Assembly (NCBI RefSeq): GCF_009936275.1
Contig: NZ_AP019797.1
Location: 301,501 to 365,500, forward strand
DNA length: 64,000 bases
Direction of reading: 5' to 3'
From: Rhodothermus marinus
Lineage (GTDB): Bacteria > Bacteroidota > Rhodothermia > Rhodothermales > Rhodothermaceae
Positions 46,581 to 56,086 of this stretch are shown in pieces (within the stretch, counting starts at the first letter, position 1; every line of letters starts with the position of its first letter). A program made the translations under genes and the position numbers. The notes under the pieces were generated by a model. It had not been told where the DNA came from. It worked only from the letters and a program-made list of their open reading frames with translations, and made no database searches.

Positions 46581-48965
46581 GTGTTCGAAGGGAAGCTTGA
46601 GAGCGATCAGGCGCTGGCGGTACGCAAAACGCTGGAAGATCTCAAAGTACTTGATCCGGCGGTTGGCTCCGGTGCCTTTCTGGTCGGCATGCTTCAGGTG
46701 CTGGAAGAACTACTGGACCGCACCCATGAAAGCCTTGGAGATCGGTGTGCGGACCGGGTGCAACGACGGCGCCGCTTGATCGCCGAGGTGCTGCATGGCG
46801 TGGATGTGCTGCGCTGGGCGGTATGGATGACCGAACTGCGGCTCTGGCTGGCCCTCCTTGTCGATTTAGACGACAGGGTGCGGCATACTTCAGGACCGAT
46901 TCTTCCCAGCCTGGGTCTGCGCGTTGTGCAGGGCGATGCGCTGATCCAGCGGATCGGCAAGCGGCTGCTCCCGATGCGTCCCGACGGGCCGCTGTGGAAT
47001 CGCCCGGAAATCAGAGCACCGCTCCAACAGCTCAACGAATACCGCCGCGCTTACTTTGAAAATAAGGCGTCGCTGGAGCAGGTGCGTGCCGCCGAAACAG
47101 CGCTCTTTCAGGCGATGGTGCAGCAGGAGCGTCGCAGGTTGCAGCAACAGGCCAGCAGCACGGGCGAACTGTTCCAGAAAGCGCGCCGCAGCTCAGGCGA
47201 TGCAGAAACGCAGCAGCAATTGACCGCGCTACAGGAGCTGCTGGATGCTGCAGCCATGGGGCACCGCCCCTTCGTCTGGTGGGTGGATTTTTCCGATGTG
47301 ATGGTAGAGCGGGGCGGTTTTGATGTGGTGATCGGTAACCCTCCGTATGTGCGCCAGGAGCAGATTTCGGATGTACTGGGTGACCTTACGCCCTCGGCTT
47401 ACAAAGCAATGCTGGCGGCCGCTTACCGAATGGACTGGGAAGCGATCGCTGGTTCCCGTTTGCCTGCAGTGCAGCGGCGCGCTGACCTCTACGTCTACTT
47501 CTATGTCCGTTCACTTCGGCTGCTGAACGATCGAGGGGTGCACGTTTTTATCGCGTCGAATTCCTGGCTCGATGTAGACTTTGGGAGCTGGCTGCAGGAG
47601 TTGTTTCTGCGATATGCGCCCCTGCGGCTTGTGCTGGAAAATCGTAGCTATCGCTCTTTTGCCGCCGGTATCAACACCGCCATCACGGTAGCACTCGCTC
47701 CCCGTCCGATTGTGCATCGTGAGCCGGTGCGCTTCTACGCGCTTTACAGAGCCTTTGAAGAGGTACATCCGGCCGATATCCTCCAGATCGTAGAGGCTAC
47801 GCAGGATCTGCGTCAGGAAGCCTTCCGCGTGCTCGTGCGGGCGCCGAACGTGCTGTTGCAAGAAGCCGGGCGAACCGGAAAGTACTCGGGGAGCAAGTGG
47901 GGGGGCAAGTACCTGCGGGCTCCCGACATCTTTTACACCCTTTTTGAGCAGGGCCAGCGTCGGTGGGTGCGATTGGGAGAGATAGCCGAAGTGCGCCGTG
48001 GCATTACGACGGGCGTCAACGAGTTTTTCTATCTGGAGCCTGTAGGACAGACGGTCGAGGAGGTCGCAACGCTCGCAAAACAGGACCCATCGGCACGTGT
48101 GCCGGTGCGGAACAGCCGCGGGTGGGAAGGGCGCCTTGAGGCCGCCTGGTTGCGTCCCATCATCAAAAGCTCGCGAGAAATCCGCACGTTAAAGGTTGGT
48201 CTGGAAAATCTGCGATATCTGGTATTGATGCCCCCTGAGGAGGTGCGCGCTCATCTTGAAGCGAATCTGGATCCGCCACTTGCTCGGTATCCCGGTATCC
48301 TCGACTATATCCGATGGGGGGAAACCCGGGGCTATCCGAAGCGCCCCACGTGTAGCAGCCGCCGGTGGTGGTGGGATCTCGGCGAGCGGCCGATCGGCCA
48401 GGTGCTCTGCATGATGACCTACAACGATCGGCATCCATTCTGGGTCAATACGGTCGCGTTGAGCGATAACCGGCTCTACGATCTCTATGTGAAGACGACC
48501 GACCCGCTGCTTCTGGCCGCGCTGATGAATACCACGCTTGTCCCTCTACAGATGGAACTTCTGGGACGCATCAACCTGGGCGAAGGGGCGTTGGATTTCA
48601 AAGTGTACGAGGCGGCCGCGCTGCTGTGTCCCGCCCCAGACGTGCTTTCGAGCGACGAGCAGGCCCGGTTGCTAACCGCATTTCAGGCGATGGTAGATCG
48701 GCCCGTCCGCAGTCTTTTTGAGGAGCTGGGTTTTCCACGGTGCCGCCGTTCCCGATGCGCCCATCCTGATCATCCGTATGAGCACGTGGTGCCCGAGATG
48801 CTGACGCTGGACCAGGTACGACAGGCTTCCCCCGAGCGCTTTCAGATGGACACGGTGGTATGCCGGGCACTGGGGCTGAACGATAGGGAACAGCTTGAAG
48901 TGTATCGCGCCGTCACGCAGCTTGTGCTCGAGCGATTGCGCCGGGCGCGCACGGTGCACCCCTGA
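46581..48965 (+). pseudogene. 3' fragment of the type IIG enzyme, methyltransferase and recognition part
   Basis: 794 residues open from a GTG just after the TGA at 46560; part of the pseudogene above, listed separately because it is long and intact. It contains the SAM-binding motif DPAVGSGAFLVGML (about 27-40), IAEVLHGVDVLRWAV, the amino-methyltransferase motif NPPYVRQE (about 255) and a C-terminal recognition domain with VRRGITTGVNEFFYL. The part that normally carries the N-terminal nuclease and the GAHYTPR segment is cut off, so a stable, active methyltransferase is doubtful. No ribosome binding site is seen before the GTG. Confidence 0.7.
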
Positions 48966-48977
48966 AGGGCAACCGGT

Positions 48978-49015
48978 AAAAAAACAGGCCCGGCGGTAAA
49001 GCCAGGCCTGTTTTT
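48978..49015. terminator. Bidirectional terminator
   Basis: AAAACAGGCC and GGCCTGTTTT form a 10-bp stem around a 14-base loop, with A7 on one side and T5 on the other. It can end the type IIG transcript (+) and the tRNA-Leu/Lys transcript (-). Confidence 0.85.
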
Positions 49016-49035
49016 GTTCGATCAATTGGAAAAGG

Positions 49036-49120
49036 TGCCCGGGACTGGACTCGAACCAGCACGCCCTTAACGGGCACCGCCCCCTCAAGACGGCGCGTCT
49101 ACCAATTCCGCCACCCGGGC
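49036..49120 (-). tRNA. tRNA-Leu(GAG)
   Basis: Acceptor GCCCGGG/CCCGGGC with discriminator A, D-arm AATTGGTAGAC, long variable arm (TGCCCGTTAAGGGCGT) and T-loop GGTTCGAGTCC: a class II tRNA. Anticodon stem CCGTC/GGCGG with loop TTGAGGG gives anticodon GAG (49084-49086), reading CTC/CTT leucine codons. CCA is not fully encoded. Confidence 0.95.
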
Positions 49121-49127
49121 ATTACCG

Positions 49128-49200
49128 TGACCCCGGCAGGATTCGAACCTGCGACCCCCTGATTAAAAGTCAGGTGCTCTACCAGCTGAGCTACGGGGTC
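49128..49200 (-). tRNA. tRNA-Lys(TTT)
   Basis: 73 nt: acceptor GACCCCG/CGGGGTC with discriminator A, D-arm AGCTCAGCTGGTAGAGC, anticodon loop CTTTTAA with anticodon TTT (49165-49167), T-arm GCAGG-TTCGAAT-CCTGC. Only 7 bases separate it from tRNA-Leu; both are probably cut from one precursor. Confidence 0.96.
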
Positions 49201-49329
49201 CGCTGGTAGAGGCATGCCAAATTACAGCAGACCTCTCCCTTCAGGCAAGACCGCTAAACGCACAACACGCGTCAAAGGATTCGGGCCGGACGGAGCCTGC
49301 GCGCAATTAGGCAAAAATGCAAACGCGGC

Positions 49330-50166
49330 TCAGAGGTTCTGTTGAAAGAGTCGACGCAGCAGGGCCACGAACGCGTCACGATCGACGGTGCCCGTCGGCG
49401 GGCGAATGCAGAAAAGGGGCAAACCGGCCTGTTGCAGGATGCGGGCTTTGAGGGCGTCGCGTTGCCGGCGCTCCGGCGCGCCGTGCAGCGGACTGTCCAG
49501 CTCGAAGCAGTAGCGGGGACGGTAGCCGTCGTCCGGGTCGAACACGGCGCAGTCTACCAGTGCCTGGAGTGCATAGCGGCGTTCCGCTTCGCTGAGCACA
49601 TCGGCCAGGCGCTCATAATCGATCAGGCACGAGAGCGCCACGTTCGGATAGACCAGATAGGTGGGAAACACCTCCCGCACCGCCTGGAAAAACACGAACT
49701 CCTGCTGCGAACGAAAAAGCGAGGGCGATCTGACCTGCTGGATGGGCTGGTGCCGTCGAACGGCAAAGCCGTTCAGCTCTTCCCAGGGCGTCTCCGTGGT
49801 GGGTGTTGCGAGCAGACGGGCGCATTCGGGGTGCGTCGGGCACCAGCGGGCATAGCGCCGGGCCAGCTCAGGACGGTCGGCGTGGCGACGGACCAGCTCG
49901 GCCACCAGGTCGGCGAAAACCGTCTCCGGAAGGGCGTAGAGTCGGCCGGTGTGCAGCAGAAACAGCCGTTCCAGCACGGCCTCGCCGACTTCGGCCAGAC
50001 GCGGATGCAGCTCCCGGACGAGCACGTCGGCCGCATGCCGCCAGAGCGGATCGACCGCAAGCAGCGTCCGGTGCCGGTAAACCAGCTCCAGCGCCGGCGT
50101 CCAGGCCTGTGCCTGCACGTGGCGGTAGAGTGTTTCCACATCAGCCGGCGTGGAGGAGGTCGCCAT
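49330..50166 (-). CDS. DUF2726-containing protein
   Basis: 278 residues from ATG 50166; the frame is open much further upstream but that part lies antisense to the S9 peptidase gene and has no coding character. The N-terminal half is helical. The C-terminal half (about 150-275) has FVFFQAVREVFPTYLVYPNV, LIDYERLADVLSEAERR, DCAVFD and CFELDSPLHG, the DUF2726 pattern, which belongs to the PD-(D/E)XK nuclease-like clan. Whether it cuts DNA is unknown. Its start lies 63 bases from the divergent S9 gene, near the tRNA pair. Confidence 0.8.
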   Translation of the reverse strand: MATSSTPADVETLYRHVQAQAWTPALELVYRHRTLLAVDPLWRHAADVLVRELHPRLAEVGEAVLERLFLLHTGRLYALPETVFADLVAELVRRHADRPELARRYARWCPTHPECARLLATPTTETPWEELNGFAVRRHQPIQQVRSPSLFRSQQEFVFFQAVREVFPTYLVYPNVALSCLIDYERLADVLSEAERRYALQALVDCAVFDPDDGYRPRYCFELDSPLHGAPERRQRDALKARILQQAGLPLFCIRPPTGTVDRDAFVALLRRLFQQNL

Positions 50167-50229
50167 ATTTTGCACGGGCGACTTATCTTGCGGGCGTGTT
50201 GTCATCGACCAACAAGCCGGATCACACTC

Positions 50230-52632
50230 ATGAAACGTCTGACGGCCGGATGGATCCTGCTGCTGATGCTGGGCGGCGTGGCCTGGGCCCAGCCGCAGCT
50301 CACCGTCGAGAAAATCATGCAGGATCCGAAAACCTGGATCGGCGACTGGCCCGACAATCCGTTCTGGTCCGAGGACGGCCAGTACCTCTACTTCTGGTGG
50401 AATCCCAAAGGACAGTTTCCCTCCGACTCGCTCTACAGGGTGTCTCGGAGTGGCGGAGCGCCGGAGAAGGTCACGCCCGAAGAGCGCCGCAACCTGCCGC
50501 CGGCCTTCGACGGCTGGCATCACGGCGAATGGGTGTACGACGCGGACTTCCGGCGCAAGGTGTTCGCCCGTGACGGCGACCTGTACCTGTATGACCGCAC
50601 TACACGTCGGCTCACGCGCCTGACCCGCACGGCCGAGTGCGAAAGCAACCCGCGCTTTACGCCGGACGGCCAGGCCGTCGTGTTCGTCAAAGAGAACAAT
50701 CTGTTTCAACTGGATCTGCGCACGGGCGCGCTCACGCAGCTGACCGACCTGCGACGGGGTCAGGAGCCGCGCGAGCGCAGGCCCGACGCGCAGGACGCCT
50801 TCCTCGAAGCGCAGCAGCGAGCCCTCTTCGAAGTGATTCGCAAACGGGTGGAAATGCGCGAGGCGCGCGAAAAGGCACAGGAGCGTGATCGGAAGGCCGA
50901 AAATCCGCCGCCGACCTTCTACTACGGCGATAAAAACGTTGAACAACTCCAGCTCGACCCCACCGGGCGTTTCGTAACGTTCGCGCTGACGACCGACGAA
51001 CCGCGAGAAAAGGCCACGGCCGTCATGGATTATGTGACGGAGTCGGGCTATGCGCGGGAGTTGCAGGCGCGCCCCAAAGTGGGCGTGCCGCCGGGCAGCT
51101 TCGAGCTGTATGTGCAGGACCTGATGCGCGACACGACCTACCGGGTGAATCTGCACCAGGTGCCGGGCGCCTACGACGTGCCCGAGTACCTGCGCGAGCA
51201 GGGTGTCGAGCCCGATTCGCAGAAGACGAAGCGGTTCCTGTACGCATACGGGCCGTACTGGAGCGGCGACGGGCGCTATGCCGTGCTGGAGGTCCGGGCG
51301 CGCGACAACAAGGACCGCTGGATCGTCCGGCTCGATCCGGAAACGGGACGGCTGACCGTGCTCGACCGCCAGCACGACGAGGCCTGGATTGCCGGTCCCG
51401 GTATTTCCTGGTTTGGCGGACGCAGCACGATGGGCTGGCTACCCGACAATCGGCACTTCTACTTCCAGAGCGAGCGCACCGGCTACAGCCACCTGTACGT
51501 GGTGGACGCCGAAACCGGCCGGATCCGCCAGCTCACCGACGGGGAATTTGAGGTGTTCGAGCCGTTCGTTTCCCGTGACGGCCGCTACTGGTACTTTATC
51601 AGCAGCGAGGGCTCGCCCTTCGAACGCCATTTCTACCGGATGCCCATCGACGGCGGATCGCGTGAGCGATTGACCACGCTGACCGGCCGCAACGACGTGG
51701 TGCTGAGCCCGGACGAGCAGGTGATGGGGATCCTGTATTCCTACAGCAACCGGCCGCCGGAAATCTACCTGCAACCGCTCCGGCGCGGGCGGCCGGGCGA
51801 GCCGCAGCGTATCACGCACTCGCCCACCGAAGAATGGCTGGCCTATCCCTGGCGGGATCCGGAGATCCGGTTCATCCCGGCCTCCGACGGCGCGCAGGTG
51901 CCGGCCCGCGTCTACGAACCCGACTCACTCAACGGCGCGGCCGTCTTCTTCGTGCACGGCGCCGGCTACCTGCAGAACGTCCACCGCTGGTGGAGCAGCT
52001 ACTTCCGCGAGTACATGTTCCACAACCTGCTGGCCGACCGGGGCTACCTGGTGCTGGACCTCGACTACCGGGGCTCGGCCGGCTACGGCCGCGACTGGCG
52101 CACGGCCATCTACCGCCACATGGGCGGCCGTGACCTGCAGGACTACGTGGACGCCGCCCGCTACGTGCAGGAGCGCTATGGCATTCCGCCCGAGCGCGTC
52201 TTCATCTACGGCGGTTCGTACGGCGGCTTCCTTACGCTCATGGCGCTCTTTACCGAAGGCGAACACTTCGGCGGAGGGGCCGCGCTTCGGGCCGTGACCG
52301 ACTGGGCGCACTACAATCATCCCTACACGTCGAACATCCTGAACACGCCCGAGACCGATTCGATCGCCTACGTGCGCTCCTCGCCGATCTACCATGCCGA
52401 GGGGCTCGAAGACCCGCTGCTCATGTGCCACGGACTGGTGGACACGAACGTCCAGCCGCAGGACATCTTCCGGCTGGTGCAGCGGCTGATCGAGCTGGGC
52501 AAGGAGAACTGGGAACTGGCCGTCTACCCGGTCGAAGGCCACGGCTTCCAGGAGCCCTCGAGCTGGACCGACGAGTACAGACGCATTCTGAAACTGATCG
52601 AAACGACCGTGGGCCCAGGCCGACGGCGGTAA
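50230..52632 (+). CDS. Secreted S9-family prolyl oligopeptidase-like peptidase
   Basis: 800 residues from ATG 50230 with a signal peptide (MKRLTAGWILLLMLGGVAWA). An N-terminal beta-propeller (about 30-560) with WD-like blades (NPRFTPDGQAVVFVKENNLF) precedes an alpha/beta-hydrolase domain. The catalytic triad is Ser663 (GGSYGG), Asp738 (HGLVDTNV) and His771 (EGHGF). The layout fits the DPP-IV/acylaminoacyl peptidase branch, which trims short peptides, often after proline. It would act in the periplasm or outside. Strong terminator follows. Confidence 0.94.
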   Translation: MKRLTAGWILLLMLGGVAWAQPQLTVEKIMQDPKTWIGDWPDNPFWSEDGQYLYFWWNPKGQFPSDSLYRVSRSGGAPEKVTPEERRNLPPAFDGWHHGEWVYDADFRRKVFARDGDLYLYDRTTRRLTRLTRTAECESNPRFTPDGQAVVFVKENNLFQLDLRTGALTQLTDLRRGQEPRERRPDAQDAFLEAQQRALFEVIRKRVEMREAREKAQERDRKAENPPPTFYYGDKNVEQLQLDPTGRFVTFALTTDEPREKATAVMDYVTESGYARELQARPKVGVPPGSFELYVQDLMRDTTYRVNLHQVPGAYDVPEYLREQGVEPDSQKTKRFLYAYGPYWSGDGRYAVLEVRARDNKDRWIVRLDPETGRLTVLDRQHDEAWIAGPGISWFGGRSTMGWLPDNRHFYFQSERTGYSHLYVVDAETGRIRQLTDGEFEVFEPFVSRDGRYWYFISSEGSPFERHFYRMPIDGGSRERLTTLTGRNDVVLSPDEQVMGILYSYSNRPPEIYLQPLRRGRPGEPQRITHSPTEEWLAYPWRDPEIRFIPASDGAQVPARVYEPDSLNGAAVFFVHGAGYLQNVHRWWSSYFREYMFHNLLADRGYLVLDLDYRGSAGYGRDWRTAIYRHMGGRDLQDYVDAARYVQERYGIPPERVFIYGGSYGGFLTLMALFTEGEHFGGGAALRAVTDWAHYNHPYTSNILNTPETDSIAYVRSSPIYHAEGLEDPLLMCHGLVDTNVQPQDIFRLVQRLIELGKENWELAVYPVEGHGFQEPSSWTDEYRRILKLIETTVGPGRRR

Positions 52633-52648
52633 GAGTTGCCCTGAACGC

Positions 52649-52684
52649 AAAAAGCCCCGCCCGGACTCCGGGCGGGGCTTTTTT
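52649..52684. terminator. Bidirectional terminator between S9 and TonB receptor genes
   Basis: AGCCCCGCCCGG and CCGGGCGGGGCT form a 12-bp perfect stem with a 3-base loop, with an A run before and T6 after. It serves both convergent genes. Confidence 0.93.
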
Positions 52685-52704
52685 GCAGGTGAGAGCCTCA
52701 GGCG

Positions 52705-55700
52705 TTAGAACACGTAGCGCACACCGAGCTGGAGCTGCCAGCGCGAAGCCAGGTCGTCCGTGATGAACAGATCGTCCCGGTCCTGCACCGGCGTGAAGCG
52801 CACGATGGCCCGGCCCTGATCGTCGTAGCCCAGGAAGTCCATCAGCCGGACCGTATCGAAAAGGGTGTAGCGAACTTTACCCCAGTCGCTGTTGAGCAGG
52901 TTGAGCACGTTCAGCAACGTGGCGGTAATCTCCAGACGCTGGGTACCCAATGTCTGAATCTCTTGAATGAGCTGCAGGTCCAGCAGGTTACGCCAGGGAG
53001 CCCGGGCCGAGTTGCGCGGCACGATCTGGCCGCGGTACTTCCGCAGGCTGGGTTCGCTTTCGATGAAGGCATTCAGTTCGTCCCAGCCGCCGGGCGAGTC
53101 CGACGTGAAGACGATCTCGTCCGGGCTGGCCGGCACGTAGATCGGGTCGTTATCGCGGCGCGTATCGGCATTCGCGTTGCCGTTGTAGATCCAGGTGAAG
53201 GGACTACCCGAGCGTCCTTCGTAGATCAATGTGACGGTGGTGGCAAAGCGCTGCTGGTAGCGCACGCGATAGGACAGGTGGGCCAGAATACGGTGGCGCA
53301 CCTCGAAGTCGGCCGTGCCCAGCTCCGGATTGTTCACGTCGCGGGCTTCGTTGTACTGCCAGTTCGAGATGGCGCGGCTCGAGGTGGCGTTGTTGACGTT
53401 TTCGGCCCGGTTCCACGTGTAGAACAGGGCGCCGCTCAGCCCTTCGGCCTGGGCTTCACGTTGTACGCCCACCGTCAGGCTCGTGCTGTAGCCCTTGTCG
53501 GTATTTTTGAGCAGGATGGCGTTCGTGAAGCGCGGGTCTTTGCGGGCGGTCGAACCGTTGAAGCTCGGTGTGCCGTACAGCACGCGGCCGCCCTGGGCCG
53601 TACCGGTCCGGACGATGTTCAGGTTCTCGAAGACCACATCGTTGATCGTCTTCGAATAGAGGAATTCAATGGTACCGATCAGCCCGTAGGGCAATTGCTG
53701 GTCGAGCGCCAGGTCGGTACGCCAGACCTGCGGGAACTTGAAATCCTCGTCGATCAGGTTGACCTCGGTGGTCGTGATGGGCGCCAGACCGCAGGTGGTA
53801 CCCAGCGCGGTGCCCGGACGCGGCTGGGCGGCGGGATCCGGTTCGGGCACGAAGCAGCCTTCGGGTAGATTCCGTGCGTCGACGCGTCCGAAATCTACAC
53901 CCGTGTTGCTGTACTGGTTGGAAATCCACACGAAGGGCGTGCGGCCCGAGAAGATGCCGGTTCCACCCCGGAGCTGGGTGGTACGGGCCCCCTTCGACAG
54001 ATCCCAGTTGAAGCCCAGGCGTGGCGACCAGAGCAGGTTGCCGCTGGCCGTCGTGGCGGTACTGTAGCCGGGGAAGGCCTCCGGCACGGCCGGGTTGTAG
54101 AGCGGCTTGTCCGGATACAGCGGTACGTCCACGCGCAGGCCAACCGTCACGCTCAGGTGAGGCGTCGCCTGATACTGGTCCTGTACGTAGAAGCCGAGCT
54201 GGTAGGCCGTGAATTCGGCGCGCGGCTTGGGATCATCCAGCAACGAGTAGCTGAAGAAGTAGCGCGAGGGCCGCCCGGCTTCGAAGTCGGCAATGCTGTT
54301 GAATTCGTAGGCGCCGTAGTAATCCTGAATGAACAGGTTGCTGAAGCGATAGATCTGGTTGCTGGTGCCTACGGTGATCGTATGCTTGCCGCGGAAGTAG
54401 GTCAGGTTGTCGGTGAACTCCCACAGGTCCTGGTCCAGCGCATTGGCCTGGGAGAAGCGGTCAATGCCCAGGTTGACCGTGTAGCGGTTGTTCACCAGAA
54501 TGCTCACCTGCGGGAACGGCTGGGCTTTAACGGTCCGCTTATCCCGGATGCGCGTATAGACCAGCCGCGCTTCGTTGAACAGATTGGTGCCAAAGGTGCT
54601 CTTCAGTTCCAGTACCGTCGAATTCTGGACGCTTTCGAAGATCCAGCGCCGGTTCGACAGGTCGAAGCTGAACGTGCCCCGGCTGATGCCCTCGTCCTTG
54701 TCGGCATTGACGTAGTTGTGGCGCAGCGTCAGCCGATGGTTGGGCGCCAGATTCCAGTCGATTTTGGCCAGCAGTTTGAAGTTGTCCGTACCGTTGGAAA
54801 GCGGATCGAAGCCGCCGGGGTCGTAGCCATAGCGGGTGCGCGCTATCTCGATGATCCGGTTCAGCGAATCCAGTGCTACCGGAAAGATGGTGGCGGCCCG
54901 GCTGCCCTGCACGCCCACGTCCAGCGGTGTTTTGCGGCGCTGGTATTCCGCGTTGACAAAGAAGAAGGCGCGGTTGGGCTGAATGGGGCCGCCGAGGTTG
55001 CCTACCAGCGTGTACTCCGAAAAGTCGCCGAAGGGGACCGTCTCGCCGTCGGGTGTTTTCAGATCGCCCACGAAGTTCTGGTTACGGCCCAGGTAACGCA
55101 CCGAGCCGCTCAAACGATTCGTGCCGCTTTTCGTGACGGCGTTGATGGATCCGCCGGTGAATCCGTTGTATCGGACGTCAAAGGGGGCGATGTCGATGTT
55201 GAACTCCTGGATGGCGTCCAGCGAGATGGGCTGGGCGTCGGCCTGACCGCCCGGCATCCCGGTGCCCGAAAGGCCGAAGACGTCGTTGAGCGTGGCGCCG
55301 TCGATCTGGATGTTGTTGTAGCGGTTGTTGCGGCCGGCCAGCGAAAAGCCTCCGGTGGCCTGAGGGGTCAGCCGGGTGAAGTCGGCCAGGCTTCGCGTGA
55401 TGGTGGGCACCCGCTCGATGGTGGCTTCGTCGATGTTGGTGCGGGCGCCTGTGCGGTCGGAGTTCAGTACCGAGCTGCGCACGCCGACCACCTCGAGCGC
55501 CTGGAGTTCTACGGTCGCTTCGGCGAGCGTGAAGTCGAGCACGCGCGTCTGTCCCAGCGGGAGCATCAGGTCGGTTTCGCGACGGGTCTGGTACCCCACG
55601 AACGAAACCGTCACGGTATAGGGGCCGCCGGGCAGCAGGTTCAGCAGCGCATAGCGGCCGTCGATCTGGGTGGTGGTGCCGTACTGGGTGCCGGTGGGTT

Positions 55701-55848
55701 CATGCACGGCCACCACGTTGGCGCCCGGCAGGGGGTCGCCGCGTTCGTCGGTGACCGTGCCCGTCAGGGCGGCGGTCGTCACACCCTGGGCATAGCCTGC
55801 CAGGGGAAGCCCCAGCAGGCAAAGCAGTATCAGACTGATTCGTCGCAT
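52705..55848 (-). CDS. Oar-like TonB-dependent outer-membrane receptor
   Basis: 1047 residues from ATG 55848, with signal peptide MRRISLILLCLLGLPLAGYA. A carboxypeptidase-regulatory-like domain (about 25-105; GTVTDERGDPLPGANVVAV), a plug domain (about 125-240; QIDGATLNDVFGLSGTGMPG, FDVRYNGFTGGSINAVTKSG) and a large barrel ending LQLGVRYVF follow. This order and the FTGGSINAVTKSGTN motif are typical of the Oar group, linked in other bacteria to uptake of large ligands or to protein export. The ligand is unknown. The AT-rich upstream region holds the promoter. Confidence 0.93.
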   Translation of the reverse strand: MRRISLILLCLLGLPLAGYAQGVTTAALTGTVTDERGDPLPGANVVAVHEPTGTQYGTTTQIDGRYALLNLLPGGPYTVTVSFVGYQTRRETDLMLPLGQTRVLDFTLAEATVELQALEVVGVRSSVLNSDRTGARTNIDEATIERVPTITRSLADFTRLTPQATGGFSLAGRNNRYNNIQIDGATLNDVFGLSGTGMPGGQADAQPISLDAIQEFNIDIAPFDVRYNGFTGGSINAVTKSGTNRLSGSVRYLGRNQNFVGDLKTPDGETVPFGDFSEYTLVGNLGGPIQPNRAFFFVNAEYQRRKTPLDVGVQGSRAATIFPVALDSLNRIIEIARTRYGYDPGGFDPLSNGTDNFKLLAKIDWNLAPNHRLTLRHNYVNADKDEGISRGTFSFDLSNRRWIFESVQNSTVLELKSTFGTNLFNEARLVYTRIRDKRTVKAQPFPQVSILVNNRYTVNLGIDRFSQANALDQDLWEFTDNLTYFRGKHTITVGTSNQIYRFSNLFIQDYYGAYEFNSIADFEAGRPSRYFFSYSLLDDPKPRAEFTAYQLGFYVQDQYQATPHLSVTVGLRVDVPLYPDKPLYNPAVPEAFPGYSTATTASGNLLWSPRLGFNWDLSKGARTTQLRGGTGIFSGRTPFVWISNQYSNTGVDFGRVDARNLPEGCFVPEPDPAAQPRPGTALGTTCGLAPITTTEVNLIDEDFKFPQVWRTDLALDQQLPYGLIGTIEFLYSKTINDVVFENLNIVRTGTAQGGRVLYGTPSFNGSTARKDPRFTNAILLKNTDKGYSTSLTVGVQREAQAEGLSGALFYTWNRAENVNNATSSRAISNWQYNEARDVNNPELGTADFEVRHRILAHLSYRVRYQQRFATTVTLIYEGRSGSPFTWIYNGNANADTRRDNDPIYVPASPDEIVFTSDSPGGWDELNAFIESEPSLRKYRGQIVPRNSARAPWRNLLDLQLIQEIQTLGTQRLEITATLLNVLNLLNSDWGKVRYTLFDTVRLMDFLGYDDQGRAIVRFTPVQDRDDLFITDDLASRWQLQLGVRYVF

Positions 55849-56086
55849 GGCGGTAAGCACGGGTTTGGTTGAACCGATTCGCTCGCCAAATTACACAACG
55901 GCGCGTTCGCTATTGTTGAAGAGTCGGTTCATTTAGAATATTTAATTTTTAAAACTTTGCGCATAACATAAGCTTAACCTGAAACGGAAGCGGTCGTGCT
56001 TTAAATTGCCCGCCGCATTGTATTCTATGCGGCAACCTCGTACATTAAACACGGTATCAACGGTCGTTCGAGCAGTGCTTCCACAG
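55849..56086. promoter_or_regulatory. AT-rich divergent promoter region
   Basis: 238 bp between two divergent genes. The stretch 55925-55980 is nearly all A/T (TTTAGAATATTTAATTTTTA), unlike everything near it, and the minus strand has TGTAATTTGG about 37 bases before the TonB receptor start. Probably two promoters; precise boxes cannot be assigned by eye. Confidence 0.5.

Larger units (their letters stand above)
44256..48965 (+). pseudogene. Type IIG (Eco57I-like) restriction-modification enzyme, disrupted
   Basis: All parts of a single large enzyme are present but broken four times: a 69-bp duplication with TAG at 44481, a one-base frameshift at a T6 run (45240-45245), an IS at 45276-46358, and TGA at 46560. 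Read through these, the protein runs from MSREPGTHLVAHGYE through FYDARRAFRLALIG, LLYGFNFILEESTHEDVDLE, GAHYTPRVEVDLMV and the SAM motif DPAVGSGAFLVG. It then has GNPPYVRQEQ (motif IV) and a target-recognition part to HP at the stop. Type IIG enzymes methylate and cut at the same recognition site. The sequence is less GC-biased than the neighbours, which fits horizontal gain. Almost certainly no restriction activity remains. Confidence 0.88.

Noticed and set aside
50167-51375. Upstream extension of the DUF2726 frame
   Set aside because: Runs antisense to the S9 peptidase gene; the DUF2726 protein is complete from ATG 50166.
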